Source: Brevibacillus_H ginsengisoli (GTDB lineage Bacteria > Bacillota > Bacilli > Brevibacillales > Brevibacillaceae). From it: a stretch of DNA of 64,000 nucleotides. The stretch spans positions 1-64,000 of the forward strand of contig NZ_JBNJQR010000014.1 of the NCBI RefSeq assembly GCF_050113715.1, in the 5' to 3' direction. Position 1 is the first letter of the stretch, and each line of letters begins with the position of its first letter. The notes under the pieces are model-generated. The model was not told where the DNA came from, ran no database searches, and worked only from the letters and a program-made list of their open reading frames with translations. Both the position numbers and the translations under genes were made by a program. Shown here piece after piece: positions 1 through 6,512 of this stretch.

Positions 1-37
1 GCGTTCGTCCTGAGCCAGGATCAAACTCTCCAATAAA
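1..37 (-). rRNA. rrs: 16S ribosomal RNA, 5' end only
   Basis: The reverse complement of these bases is the universal start of bacterial 16S rRNA, including the primer-27F core AGAGTTTGATCCTGGCTCAG. The mature 5' end is placed at about position 37 by comparison with Bacillus 16S, which begins UUUAU. The rest of the gene lies beyond the left edge. In B. subtilis an rRNA operon also follows pdaB, so the position is expected. Confidence 0.97.
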
Positions 38-108
38 GTTGAGTTGATTCTAAACTTCAAAACAGTTTTGCTTGGCTAGTGTTTCATTCACTAAACGTTA
101 ATTGTTCA

Positions 109-122
109 GTTTTCAAAGAGCA
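109..122 (-). promoter_or_regulatory. rrn leader boxA-like antitermination element
   Basis: On the minus strand the leader reads TGCTCTTTGAAAAC, the boxA-like sequence typical of Bacillales rRNA leaders, about 70 nt upstream of the 16S 5' end. It probably recruits NusB/NusE antitermination factors and takes part in precursor processing. Confidence 0.7.
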
Positions 123-145
123 TCTTGTCCAAAAGCGACTTTTAT

Positions 146-175
146 ATTATAAAACAACTAATATTATAAAGTCAA
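146..175 (-). promoter_or_regulatory. rrn promoter P2 (sigma-A)
   Basis: The -35 box is TTGACT (170-175) and the -10 box TATAAT (146-151), with an 18-nt spacer on the minus strand. The very AT-rich spacer and the position about 100 nt before 16S fit the downstream promoter of a tandem rrn pair. Confidence 0.8.
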
Positions 176-230
176 GCATTTTTATTTCTCGTTTATGTGA
201 GAAGCAGTAAGCTTGTTTCGGACAAGAAAT

Positions 231-260
231 AATCTATCATGTTTAGGTGTGTTAAGTCAA
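231..260 (-). promoter_or_regulatory. rrn promoter P1 (sigma-A, weaker match)
   Basis: The -35 box is TTGACT (255-260) and the -10 box TAGATT (231-236), with an 18-nt spacer. It lies about 85 nt upstream of P2, as in tandem Bacillus rRNA promoters. It starts only 15 nt after the upstream gene ends, so read-through from that gene would enter the rRNA operon. Confidence 0.6.
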
Positions 261-275
261 TACTTTTTCAAAAAA

Positions 276-509
276 TTATTTAAAGTACTCTTCTTCCACT
301 TTACGACGCCGAATATACTTAGATAATTCGTTTGGTTTAGCAATTCGGGCATACATGCGAAAAAGGATAGAGTACCTCTCTTCCATTGCGCGTTTGACTA
401 AGAAATCAATTCGTTTATCACTAAAGTCCAACAACATTTCTTCTAGTTCACGTTTAAGTAGATACTCTAATTCTTGGCACTCCTTTGCATTAAATAAAAA
501 ACCTAGCAA
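276..509 (-). CDS. small charged helical protein, function unknown
   Basis: This encodes 77 aa with no signal peptide or membrane segment. It is rich in Glu, Lys, Arg and Leu and predicted almost wholly helical, with a basic stretch (IRRRK) near the C-terminus. The start is TTG at 509, preceded by GGGGGAGG at a 9-nt spacing. I do not recognise the family. It sits between a SpoIIM-family gene and the rrn promoters, with no terminator visible after it. Two very short open frames directly upstream overlap one another and this start. A small regulatory or RNA-binding role is possible but is speculation. Confidence 0.7.
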   Translation of the reverse strand: MLGFLFNAKECQELEYLLKRELEEMLLDFSDKRIDFLVKRAMEERYSILFRMYARIAKPNELSKYIRRRKVEEEYFK

Positions 510-556
510 AGATACCGACCTCCCCCGGCCATGTGATGTACGTTTATCTTGTCCAT
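503..556 (-). other. possible 17-codon leader ORF coupled to the downstream gene
   Basis: An ATG at 556 opens a 17-codon frame ending in TAG at 503-505, overlapping the TTG start (507-509) of the 77-aa gene. Its ATG overlaps the TGA of a four-codon frame (556-570) that has its own AAGGAGAG site. The arrangement would allow translational coupling, but such short frames can arise by chance. Confidence 0.25.
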
Positions 557-611
557 CACAATATTTCCATATTCAACTCTCCTTCACCATTAATTAATTC
601 TGATACCAAAT

Positions 612-648
612 AAAAAAAACACCCAACGAAATCATTAATCGCTGGGTG
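612..648 (-). terminator. Rho-independent terminator after the SpoIIM-family gene
   Basis: On the minus strand the arms CACCCA and TGGGTG (620-625 and 643-648), extended by CGA/TCG inside, are followed by a run of eight T. It lies 33 nt past the stop codon of the SpoIIM-family gene. Confidence 0.8.
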
Positions 649-680
649 CCCATACATCTATGTTCGAATTGATATTCATT

Positions 681-1328
681 TTACTTGCTTTTAATAAAAT
701 CAACCTGAGTGCCAAAGGTTGCTTTGATAAGAGCCGGCGTAATCACACTCTCGATAACCCCAGCTATCGCCAAAAGGAAGACAATGGTTAGTAGCGCCAC
801 CGGAAACTGCTTAATATTAAGCAACCACGCTGCTTTGATTTCTTCTCGAATGGATCGGTCCCATAAGGACGTGATCGAGCGTATTGTCAACGCCCCATAT
901 CGTATGCCAATTCCCGCCGCAAATATTACAGCGGGCAGTTCAATGATCCCATGCGGCAGAATCGCTACCGAAAATATTTGCAAGGTATTCAAACCAGCCG
1001 CTCCCAATTTATGCAGCATATAGCCTAGCAGAATTCCGTTGGTCACGATCCCGTAAACAGGGAAAATCGCGAATAAGACACCAAATATCATCATGCAAAA
1101 GGCTGTAAGCACATTATTAATAAATATCATTCGAAATGCGGTTAAAGAATTGTTGCTTGAACCGATTTTATCGGCGATTTGTTTTATTTGACCTAGCATC
1201 TCTCGGGCAATCGCATCTACTTTATCCGCTTGAACAATCCCGATTAAGATACCCGCTAGCATTAAAATACATCCAATATAAAAGTACTTCCGATTATCTA
1301 GCCATAGGTTTTTCAGTATCCCTAACAT
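681..1328 (-). CDS. SpoIIM-family (DUF95) membrane protein
   Basis: This 215-aa integral membrane protein has about five hydrophobic segments (roughly 15-35, 68-92, 94-116, 120-148 and 178-200). The LPHGIIELPAV stretch around residue 124 is typical of the stage II sporulation protein M family (PF01944). True SpoIIM belongs to the DMP peptidoglycan complex that drives engulfment. Whether this is the orthologue or a paralogue cannot be told from sequence, and in B. subtilis spoIIM lies elsewhere. The start has AGGAGGAGGAG 6 nt upstream. It is transcribed divergently from pdaB, next to the germination cluster, which suggests a sporulation-related envelope role. Confidence 0.8.
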   Translation of the reverse strand: MLGILKNLWLDNRKYFYIGCILMLAGILIGIVQADKVDAIAREMLGQIKQIADKIGSSNNSLTAFRMIFINNVLTAFCMMIFGVLFAIFPVYGIVTNGILLGYMLHKLGAAGLNTLQIFSVAILPHGIIELPAVIFAAGIGIRYGALTIRSITSLWDRSIREEIKAAWLLNIKQFPVALLTIVFLLAIAGVIESVITPALIKATFGTQVDFIKSK

Positions 1329-1536
1329 CTTTTTCTCCTCCTCCTAAACCATCTGTGAAGCCGCTTCTATTATTATCATGCTTGCCATGAACCCCATTAA
1401 GCAATGGCCACCGCTGACATGTCGTTCTGTTATTATCTTATGATTCTTCCCTTGGTTATACGATTATGTTTAAGAATATCCTTGCCTCCTCTGCATAGAA
1501 TTGTACAGGGACAAACAGGTATAGGGGGTGAAACAA

Positions 1537-2307
1537 TTGAAATTCATGTATGTGATAAGCGCAAAAAAACTAAAGCAATTATTTGTCATCGTCACAGCCA
1601 TTTTGTTTGCCGCTGGAATTGCTTATGCTGAACGAGATACTATCGCTGTTATTACGGAAGGTAGCAAAGGAAAGGTCCCCCAGGCTGTCTACAAAGTCGA
1701 TACAAAGGAAAAGAAAATTGCTTTAACCTTTGACATCAGCTGGGGCGAGACGAGAACCATTCCAATTCTGGACGTTTTAAAAGAAAAAAAGCTGTCCAAT
1801 GCCACCTTCTTTTTATCCTCGCCGTGGAGCTTACGCCATCCCGACACAATTAAGCGGATCAAGGAAATGGGATATGAGATCGGATCCCACGGTCACAAAC
1901 ATGATAATTACAGCAAATATTCAGATGACGAAATTCGTATCCAAATTGGAAAAGCCCATACGATCCTTACCGAATTAACCGGTAAAAAACCCACCTTGAT
2001 CCGAATGCCGAACGGGGATTTCGATAAACGCGTTTTGAAAACAGCTGCTGATCTAGGTTATACCGTGATTCAATGGGATACGGATTCAAAGGATTGGATG
2101 AATCCTGGTGTAGACCAAATCGTAAACAATGTGGTGAGTAAAGCGCACCCCGGGGATATTATTCTGTTGCATGCGAGTGATTCCTGTAAACAGACCCATC
2201 TTGCTTTACCCCAAATCATTGATCAGTTACGCTCTTCCGGATATGAATTCGTCAGCGTCTCTGAACTGATTGCTGGTACTCAAGTCAATTCTCAAGAAAT
2301 TGATTAA
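1537..2307 (+). CDS. pdaB: polysaccharide deacetylase family sporulation protein PdaB
   Basis: This 256-aa NodB-type deacetylase is needed in Bacillus for late spore maturation and germination. An N-terminal hydrophobic anchor (about residues 15-32) directs it to the membrane or spore envelope. The NodB motifs are TFDISWG (the usual second Asp is replaced, as in B. subtilis PdaB), GSHGHKHDN with the metal-binding histidines, RMPNGDFD, and a late LLHASD motif. TTG at 1537 is preferred because AGGGGGTGA lies 5 nt upstream and the product then aligns with B. subtilis PdaB; GTG at 1528 overlaps that site. It faces kbaA and shares a terminator with it. Confidence 0.93.
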   Translation: MKFMYVISAKKLKQLFVIVTAILFAAGIAYAERDTIAVITEGSKGKVPQAVYKVDTKEKKIALTFDISWGETRTIPILDVLKEKKLSNATFFLSSPWSLRHPDTIKRIKEMGYEIGSHGHKHDNYSKYSDDEIRIQIGKAHTILTELTGKKPTLIRMPNGDFDKRVLKTAADLGYTVIQWDTDSKDWMNPGVDQIVNNVVSKAHPGDIILLHASDSCKQTHLALPQIIDQLRSSGYEFVSVSELIAGTQVNSQEID

Positions 2308-2320
2308 TTCTTCATGAATA

Positions 2321-2359
2321 AAAAGCTGATGCCCGCTTGTGGGAATCAGCTTTGTTTTT
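2321..2359. terminator. bidirectional terminator between pdaB and kbaA
   Basis: The arms AAGCTGAT (2323-2330) and ATCAGCTT (2345-2352) carry T-rich tails in both directions, so the hairpin can end both converging genes. The stop codon of kbaA lies inside one arm. Confidence 0.8.
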
Positions 2360-2951
2360 TGGTTAATCGATGCAATTGCATGACTTGCCACACATTACAG
2401 AATAAAAGGGGAACAATCATAAACTGAATAGAATAAATGTTATCCTGCTTCAATCCAGGTATCCATTCCAAGATCGTCACAACAAACATGAAAAACAGCG
2501 TGGGAATAGCTGCCTGAGAATTCGTTTGTTTAACCTTGGCATACATGACGATTAACGAAACAAATAATAAAAGAACAGGTTCCACAAAATAAGGCAAGAA
2601 GGTATCTCCTCTTGTTCCGAGTGAATATCGCAAATAAACCATGTCAAAAAAGGCAAACAAAATAAAGAATAGTTGGATACTTTTCCACGCAGATAGGTTC
2701 TTTCCAAAAAAACTTAGTCCCAAATAATTAAACGTCATGTACGCGAAAAAGCCCATTTGCGACAACACACTGATGAGTATCCCTAACAAGAGATTCGTCA
2801 AGGTTCCCATCAACATATTGTTAATAGTTCCACTAAAAAGTTCATTTCTCCCAACAAGAAATCCAGCCAGCATTCCGCCCAAACCACCTATTCCTAAAGT
2901 GGTGTAAAATAGCCAGCCATATTTACGCAAATTCAAGCTTAACCCCCCCAT
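2346..2951 (-). CDS. kbaA: KinB-signalling pathway activation protein KbaA
   Basis: This 201-aa polytopic membrane protein has about six transmembrane segments and no soluble domain of note. In B. subtilis KbaA is required for KinB kinase to feed the Spo0 phosphorelay at the start of sporulation. The assignment rests on size, topology and its place between pdaB and gerD, as in B. subtilis. The start is uncertain: ATG at 2951 lacks a ribosome site, whereas TTG at 2936 has a run of seven G six nt upstream and may be the true start. The gene ends inside the shared terminator. Confidence 0.85.
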   Translation of the reverse strand: MGGLSLNLRKYGWLFYTTLGIGGLGGMLAGFLVGRNELFSGTINNMLMGTLTNLLLGILISVLSQMGFFAYMTFNYLGLSFFGKNLSAWKSIQLFFILFAFFDMVYLRYSLGTRGDTFLPYFVEPVLLLFVSLIVMYAKVKQTNSQAAIPTLFFMFVVTILEWIPGLKQDNIYSIQFMIVPLLFCNVWQVMQLHRLTKKQS

Positions 2952-3038
2952 CTAATCGTAATGATTGTACCAACCACGTACAAAAAATACTAGCGTAATC
3001 CTTATTCAAAATGAGCATTTTATAAGTAGCAATCGAAA

Positions 3039-3051
3039 GGAGGAAGCCTCC
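3039..3051 (+). promoter_or_regulatory. hairpin covering the gerD ribosome-binding site
   Basis: GGAGG (3039-3043) and CCTCC (3047-3051) are separated by AAG, so the Shine-Dalgarno can fold back on itself immediately before the ATG at 3053. The 5-bp stem is short but GC-rich. Confidence 0.4.
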
Positions 3052-3052
3052 A

Positions 3053-3727
3053 ATGGGCAAAGTCCGCATCTCCTTCTGGATGACGACTTTATTTGCTTCA
3101 ATCTTACTCCTCTCTAGCTGCGGTGGCGGTGGTGGCGGAGGAAGCAAAACGCAAAGCAGTTCACAACCTGATTATAAAACCATTAAAACTATGGTTTTAG
3201 ACATTATGCAGACAGACGAAGCAAAAAAAACCGTAGGCAAAATGATGAAGGATGATACGTTCAAACAAAGTATGGTCATGGATGCCTCTACCGTTCGCAC
3301 CACTTTGATAAAAAGCATCGCTGATCCCAAAAACCCGCAGATCAAAGAGGCATTTAAGGACCCTAAATTCACCAGCACACTGGCAAAATCAATGAAAGAA
3401 GAAAATAAAAATCTGTTGAAAGATCTGATGAAGGATCCAGAGTATCAGAAAATGATGGTTAGTGTCATGAAAGATCCGGAGTTCGAGAAAAATTTAATGG
3501 ATTTGATGAAGAGTAGTGCTTACCGTCAACAAACGATGCAAGTCATGAAGGACGCAATCAAAAGCCCGCTGTTTCAAGCAGAATTGTTAAAAATCATGAC
3601 CAAAGCAAATGAAGAAATGATGAAACCAAAGGAAGAGCAAGGAAAAGGCGGGAAGAAAAAAGGCGGAGGTAAAGGCGGTAAAGGTGGAGGCAAAGGTGGC
3701 GGTGGTGGCGGTGGCGGCACAAGCTAA
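3053..3727 (+). CDS. gerD: spore germination lipoprotein GerD
   Basis: This 224-aa lipoprotein has a lipoprotein signal peptide with the lipobox LLSSC; the lipidated cysteine is followed directly by seven glycines. GerD is a spore inner-membrane lipoprotein that clusters GerA-type nutrient receptors into the germinosome. The middle (about 45-195) is a series of amphipathic helices carrying repeated MKDPE-type motifs. The C-terminus is an unusual Lys/Gly tail ending in eight consecutive Gly, making the protein longer than B. subtilis GerD (about 185 aa). It is monocistronic, with its own ribosome site and terminator, and lies on the strand opposite to salA and kbaA. Confidence 0.92.
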   Translation: MGKVRISFWMTTLFASILLLSSCGGGGGGGSKTQSSSQPDYKTIKTMVLDIMQTDEAKKTVGKMMKDDTFKQSMVMDASTVRTTLIKSIADPKNPQIKEAFKDPKFTSTLAKSMKEENKNLLKDLMKDPEYQKMMVSVMKDPEFEKNLMDLMKSSAYRQQTMQVMKDAIKSPLFQAELLKIMTKANEEMMKPKEEQGKGGKKKGGGKGGKGGGKGGGGGGGGTS

Positions 3728-3756
3728 AGTGAGCCTGTTAATGGGCTCACTTTTTT
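3726..3756 (+). terminator. Rho-independent terminator of gerD
   Basis: A 9-bp stem (AAGTGAGCC/GGCTCACTT), a loop of 8 nt and a T-run on the plus strand end gerD. It may also slow minus-strand transcription of the converging ArsR-type gene. Confidence 0.85.
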
Positions 3757-3766
3757 GTTCCTCGAT

Positions 3767-4396
3767 TTACTCGACTGTTTTCCATAATTCTCGTGGGTTC
3801 AAGCTGTAGGTCCCATCCGCCCTGTGCATGATATGGTTCATAATCAATTCTCGTCGCAGTGTCGCAAAGTCATCATGGAATTGCCGTAGGTACTCACTGA
3901 TTTCCTTTTCCGAATAAGTTCTGCCATATTCAAGACCGGACACTAATTTCTCCAAAACATAAAGACGTTTTTTCCATTGAGAAGGAATCTGCTTCAGTTT
4001 GCCATCCTCTTGGAAGAATGGTGCTGAAATCCGTTCTTTTTCCGTATCTGCCATAGTCTGTTCCTCCTCTTCGGCAGCCTGCTCTCCACGCCAGATATCC
4101 CACTCTTCAAGAACAGGCAAATCTGACGGCAAAACCGTTGCCACCAAGCTTTGTGAATATCTACTCAATTCACGCGGGAGCAAAAAGAAAGTAATCGTGT
4201 TTTTATCACGTTTCTCTTTCACAATTCCGATTTTTTTTAGTTTTTGTGTATGGTGGGTGATCGTGGCTGGAGTAAGACCCAAACGCTCCGCAAGTTCTGA
4301 ACCACTCATCGGTTTTCTCGCAAGGAGTGACAAGATACGAATCCGAGTGACATCTCCAACTGCTTTATGGAATTCAACTAAGGTCTCAATTTGCAA
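3767..4396 (-). CDS. ArsR-type winged-helix regulator with DUF2087-like C-terminus
   Basis: This 209-aa protein has an N-terminal ArsR-type winged helix (about 8-75; recognition helix around LGLTPATITHHTQKL), a Glu/Asp-rich linker (about 95-120) and a C-terminal region of about 75 aa resembling DUF2087 (RTYSEKEISEYLRQFHDD, then a short second winged-helix-like segment). No cysteine pair of a metal-sensing ArsR is present, so the signal is unknown. The start is TTG at 4396, 9 nt after AGGAGG. A TTAGA/TCTAA dyad lies upstream and may be its own operator. It is convergent with gerD and downstream of salA, but a terminator separates it from salA. Confidence 0.8.
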   Translation of the reverse strand: MQIETLVEFHKAVGDVTRIRILSLLARKPMSGSELAERLGLTPATITHHTQKLKKIGIVKEKRDKNTITFFLLPRELSRYSQSLVATVLPSDLPVLEEWDIWRGEQAAEEEEQTMADTEKERISAPFFQEDGKLKQIPSQWKKRLYVLEKLVSGLEYGRTYSEKEISEYLRQFHDDFATLRRELIMNHIMHRADGTYSLNPRELWKTVE

Positions 4397-4429
4397 GTAG
4401 GTTCACCTCCTGAAAAGGGAGAAATAACT

Positions 4430-4450
4430 TTAGATAATTGTCTAATTAGA
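4430..4450. promoter_or_regulatory. possible operator dyad of the ArsR-type regulator
   Basis: TTAGA (4430-4434) and TCTAA (4441-4445) form a perfect dyad with a 6-nt centre, and a third TTAGA follows at 4446-4450. The site lies about 35 nt upstream of the regulator start, where autorepression would be expected. Confidence 0.35.
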
Positions 4451-4492
4451 AATTTATCAAATTGGCTAGCATCTGTCAAATCTTGAGGGCAA

Positions 4493-4527
4493 CAAAAAAG
4501 GAGCATTACGCAGATCGTAATGCCCCC
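4493..4527 (-). terminator. terminator of the cwlD-salA transcription unit
   Basis: On the minus strand an 11-bp stem (GGGGCATTACG with GCGTAATGCTCC, one mismatch) is followed by TTTTTTG, 31 nt past the salA stop. Confidence 0.88.
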
Positions 4528-4558
4528 ATTGAAAATACGATTATTTTGAAGCAACTGT

Positions 4559-5641
4559 CTACGCTTTTGCGTTTACGCGCTCCGCCAATTCCATGTACAG
4601 TTGGCCAATAGCTGAATCCTGTTTATAGATGGAAGGTGAGTAATCCGGTTCGGCAGGATGATTTTCTGGTTGAGCCAACGGAATCTGAGCAAGTAAATCG
4701 GTTGACAGCTGTTCAGCCAACTTCGCTCCACCACCACGGCCGAAGACATATTCTTTTGAGCCGTCTTTTGCTTCATACCAAGCCATGTTCTCTACAATCC
4801 CGATTACTTCATGTCCTGTTCGAAGTGCCATAGCTCCCGCACGAGCAGCTACGAACGATGCGGTAGCATGAGGAGTCGTTACAATAATCTCCTTGCTTTG
4901 TGGAATCATTGTGTGTACGTCAAGCGCTACGTCACCGGTTCCTGGAGGTAAATCCAAGATGAGATAGTCAAGATCACCCCAGTGAACTTCCGAGAAGAAG
5001 TTGCGAATCATTTTACCCAACATTGGTCCACGCCAAATGATCGGAGAATTATCTTCAACGAAGAAGCCCATGGAGATTACTTTTACTCCAAACTTCTCGA
5101 TTGGCAGCAGCATCTCCCCAATTACTGTAGGTCGTTGCTCGATATTCATCATATCCGGTACGCTGAACCCGTAAATATCCGCGTCGATAATCCCGACTTT
5201 TTTGCCGAGGCGAGCCAAAGATACAGCCAGGTTAACCGTTACCGTAGATTTACCCACGCCACCTTTACCTGATGTAACAGCGATGAAGGTTGTTTTGGAA
5301 TCAGGAGCCAGAATCGGATTCAATACCTGGCCCGGAGCACCGTTATGAACTTGTCCTTGGCCACCACGCAATTGAGCGCTAAGCGCTGCTCTTTCTTCGT
5401 CAGTCATCGTTCCAAAACGAAGATTCACCTTAGTTGCCCCCAAAGCTTTTAAGGCGTTGACTACATCTTCTTCTATTTTTACTTTCAATGGACAGCCGCT
5501 AATCGTAAGAACTACTTCCAGACTAATCTCCTGTCCCTCAATATCAATATTACGAATCATATTTAATTCTACTAGGCTGCGGTTGATCTCTGGATCGTGA
5601 ACCTCTCGCAGCGCTTCCAATACCTGATTTTGTGTAATCAT
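4559..5641 (-). CDS. salA: Mrp/NBP35-family P-loop ATPase SalA
   Basis: This 360-aa protein has an N-terminal MIP18/DUF59 domain (about 1-80, including the SGCPLK motif) and a Mrp-type ATPase domain (about 115-355) with the deviant Walker A GKGGVGKST. Family members such as ApbC carry Fe-S clusters. In B. subtilis SalA controls scoC expression and hence protease production. The C-terminal CxxC that bridges the cluster in ApbC/Mrp is absent here (ENMAWYEAKDGSKEYVFG is in its place), which favours a SalA-like regulatory role. It follows cwlD by 85 nt on the same strand, the order seen in B. subtilis. Confidence 0.92.
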   Translation of the reverse strand: MITQNQVLEALREVHDPEINRSLVELNMIRNIDIEGQEISLEVVLTISGCPLKVKIEEDVVNALKALGATKVNLRFGTMTDEERAALSAQLRGGQGQVHNGAPGQVLNPILAPDSKTTFIAVTSGKGGVGKSTVTVNLAVSLARLGKKVGIIDADIYGFSVPDMMNIEQRPTVIGEMLLPIEKFGVKVISMGFFVEDNSPIIWRGPMLGKMIRNFFSEVHWGDLDYLILDLPPGTGDVALDVHTMIPQSKEIIVTTPHATASFVAARAGAMALRTGHEVIGIVENMAWYEAKDGSKEYVFGRGGGAKLAEQLSTDLLAQIPLAQPENHPAEPDYSPSIYKQDSAIGQLYMELAERVNAKA

Positions 5642-5726
5642 TCTTTCACCTCAAACAATTATTATCTGCATATTCTTCTCCAATTCGGCTTCATTATAGC
5701 ACATCGGACGATTGTTTATTGTGACG

Positions 5727-6443
5727 TTAGTTAGTTCCTTGAATTTTTTCACCCGCATAATGCCGCAAAATTCCTTGATATATGGCGTTGGCCATGGCCT
5801 TTTGATACTCAACAGATTCCAACTGCTTCGCCTCCGCTGTATTAGATAAAAAGCCAACCTCGACTAATACAGAAGGACACTCAACCTCACGGATTAAGAA
5901 CACATTGTCTGTTGTCTTGGGTACGCGATTCGTATTCTCAAGTACCCGCTTGATTTCATCCTGAATGAGGTAAGCCATTTCTCCGCTTTCTTTATATGCC
6001 GCTGAATAGAAGGTTTGTGCTCCCGAATATTTAGCGGAAGGAAATGCGTTCAGGTGAATGCTGACCAGAAAATCCGGGGTGTTTTCATTCACGAATTTAA
6101 CTCTTCCGCGAATATCCTCCGATTTGCGTTTCCGTTGAAGGTGCGCTTCTGGCGATGCCAAATCCTTATCTTCCTCTCGAGTCATAACCACAAACGCTCC
6201 AGATTGCTGTAAAAAGTCGCGTAAGTACAAACTGATCGACAAGGTAACGTCCTTCTCTACTATTTTCCCATCCTTGCTGGTCGCTCCTCCATCCATACCA
6301 CCATGACCTGGATCAATGGCTATAACCGTTCCTGCCAAAGGCATCGTCCAAGTCGACCATGAGGAGTGATCGGGAAGTCGATAGGTAAAAATAACGATGA
6401 GCACGAAGAATGCCAATATCCATCCGATCACCTTTCTTGTCAC
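5727..6443 (-). CDS. cwlD: germination N-acetylmuramoyl-L-alanine amidase CwlD
   Basis: This 238-aa Amidase_3 protein has an N-terminal membrane anchor or signal (about 5-22). The catalytic zinc motifs are DPGHGGMDGG, SIHLNAF and VEVGFLSN. CwlD, with PdaA, makes muramic-delta-lactam in the spore cortex, the mark that lets germination lytic enzymes tell cortex from germ wall. The start is GTG at 6443, with AAGGGGCGG 8 nt upstream. It is the third gene of an apparent unit: exported propeller protein, O-antigen-ligase-like protein, cwlD, salA. Confidence 0.93.
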   Translation of the reverse strand: MTRKVIGWILAFFVLIVIFTYRLPDHSSWSTWTMPLAGTVIAIDPGHGGMDGGATSKDGKIVEKDVTLSISLYLRDFLQQSGAFVVMTREEDKDLASPEAHLQRKRKSEDIRGRVKFVNENTPDFLVSIHLNAFPSAKYSGAQTFYSAAYKESGEMAYLIQDEIKRVLENTNRVPKTTDNVFLIREVECPSVLVEVGFLSNTAEAKQLESVEYQKAMANAIYQGILRHYAGEKIQGTN

Positions 6444-6512
6444 ACCAACCGCCCCTTTGTCCCATTTTCCTTTTCATCTTATGGACGAGACGGCCAAAAT
6501 ATGACTGAAACT

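Noticed and set aside
1465..1500. Sigma-G promoter upstream of pdaB
   Set aside because: GAATA and CATAGAA are present but only about 15 nt apart, too close for the sigma-G consensus spacing.
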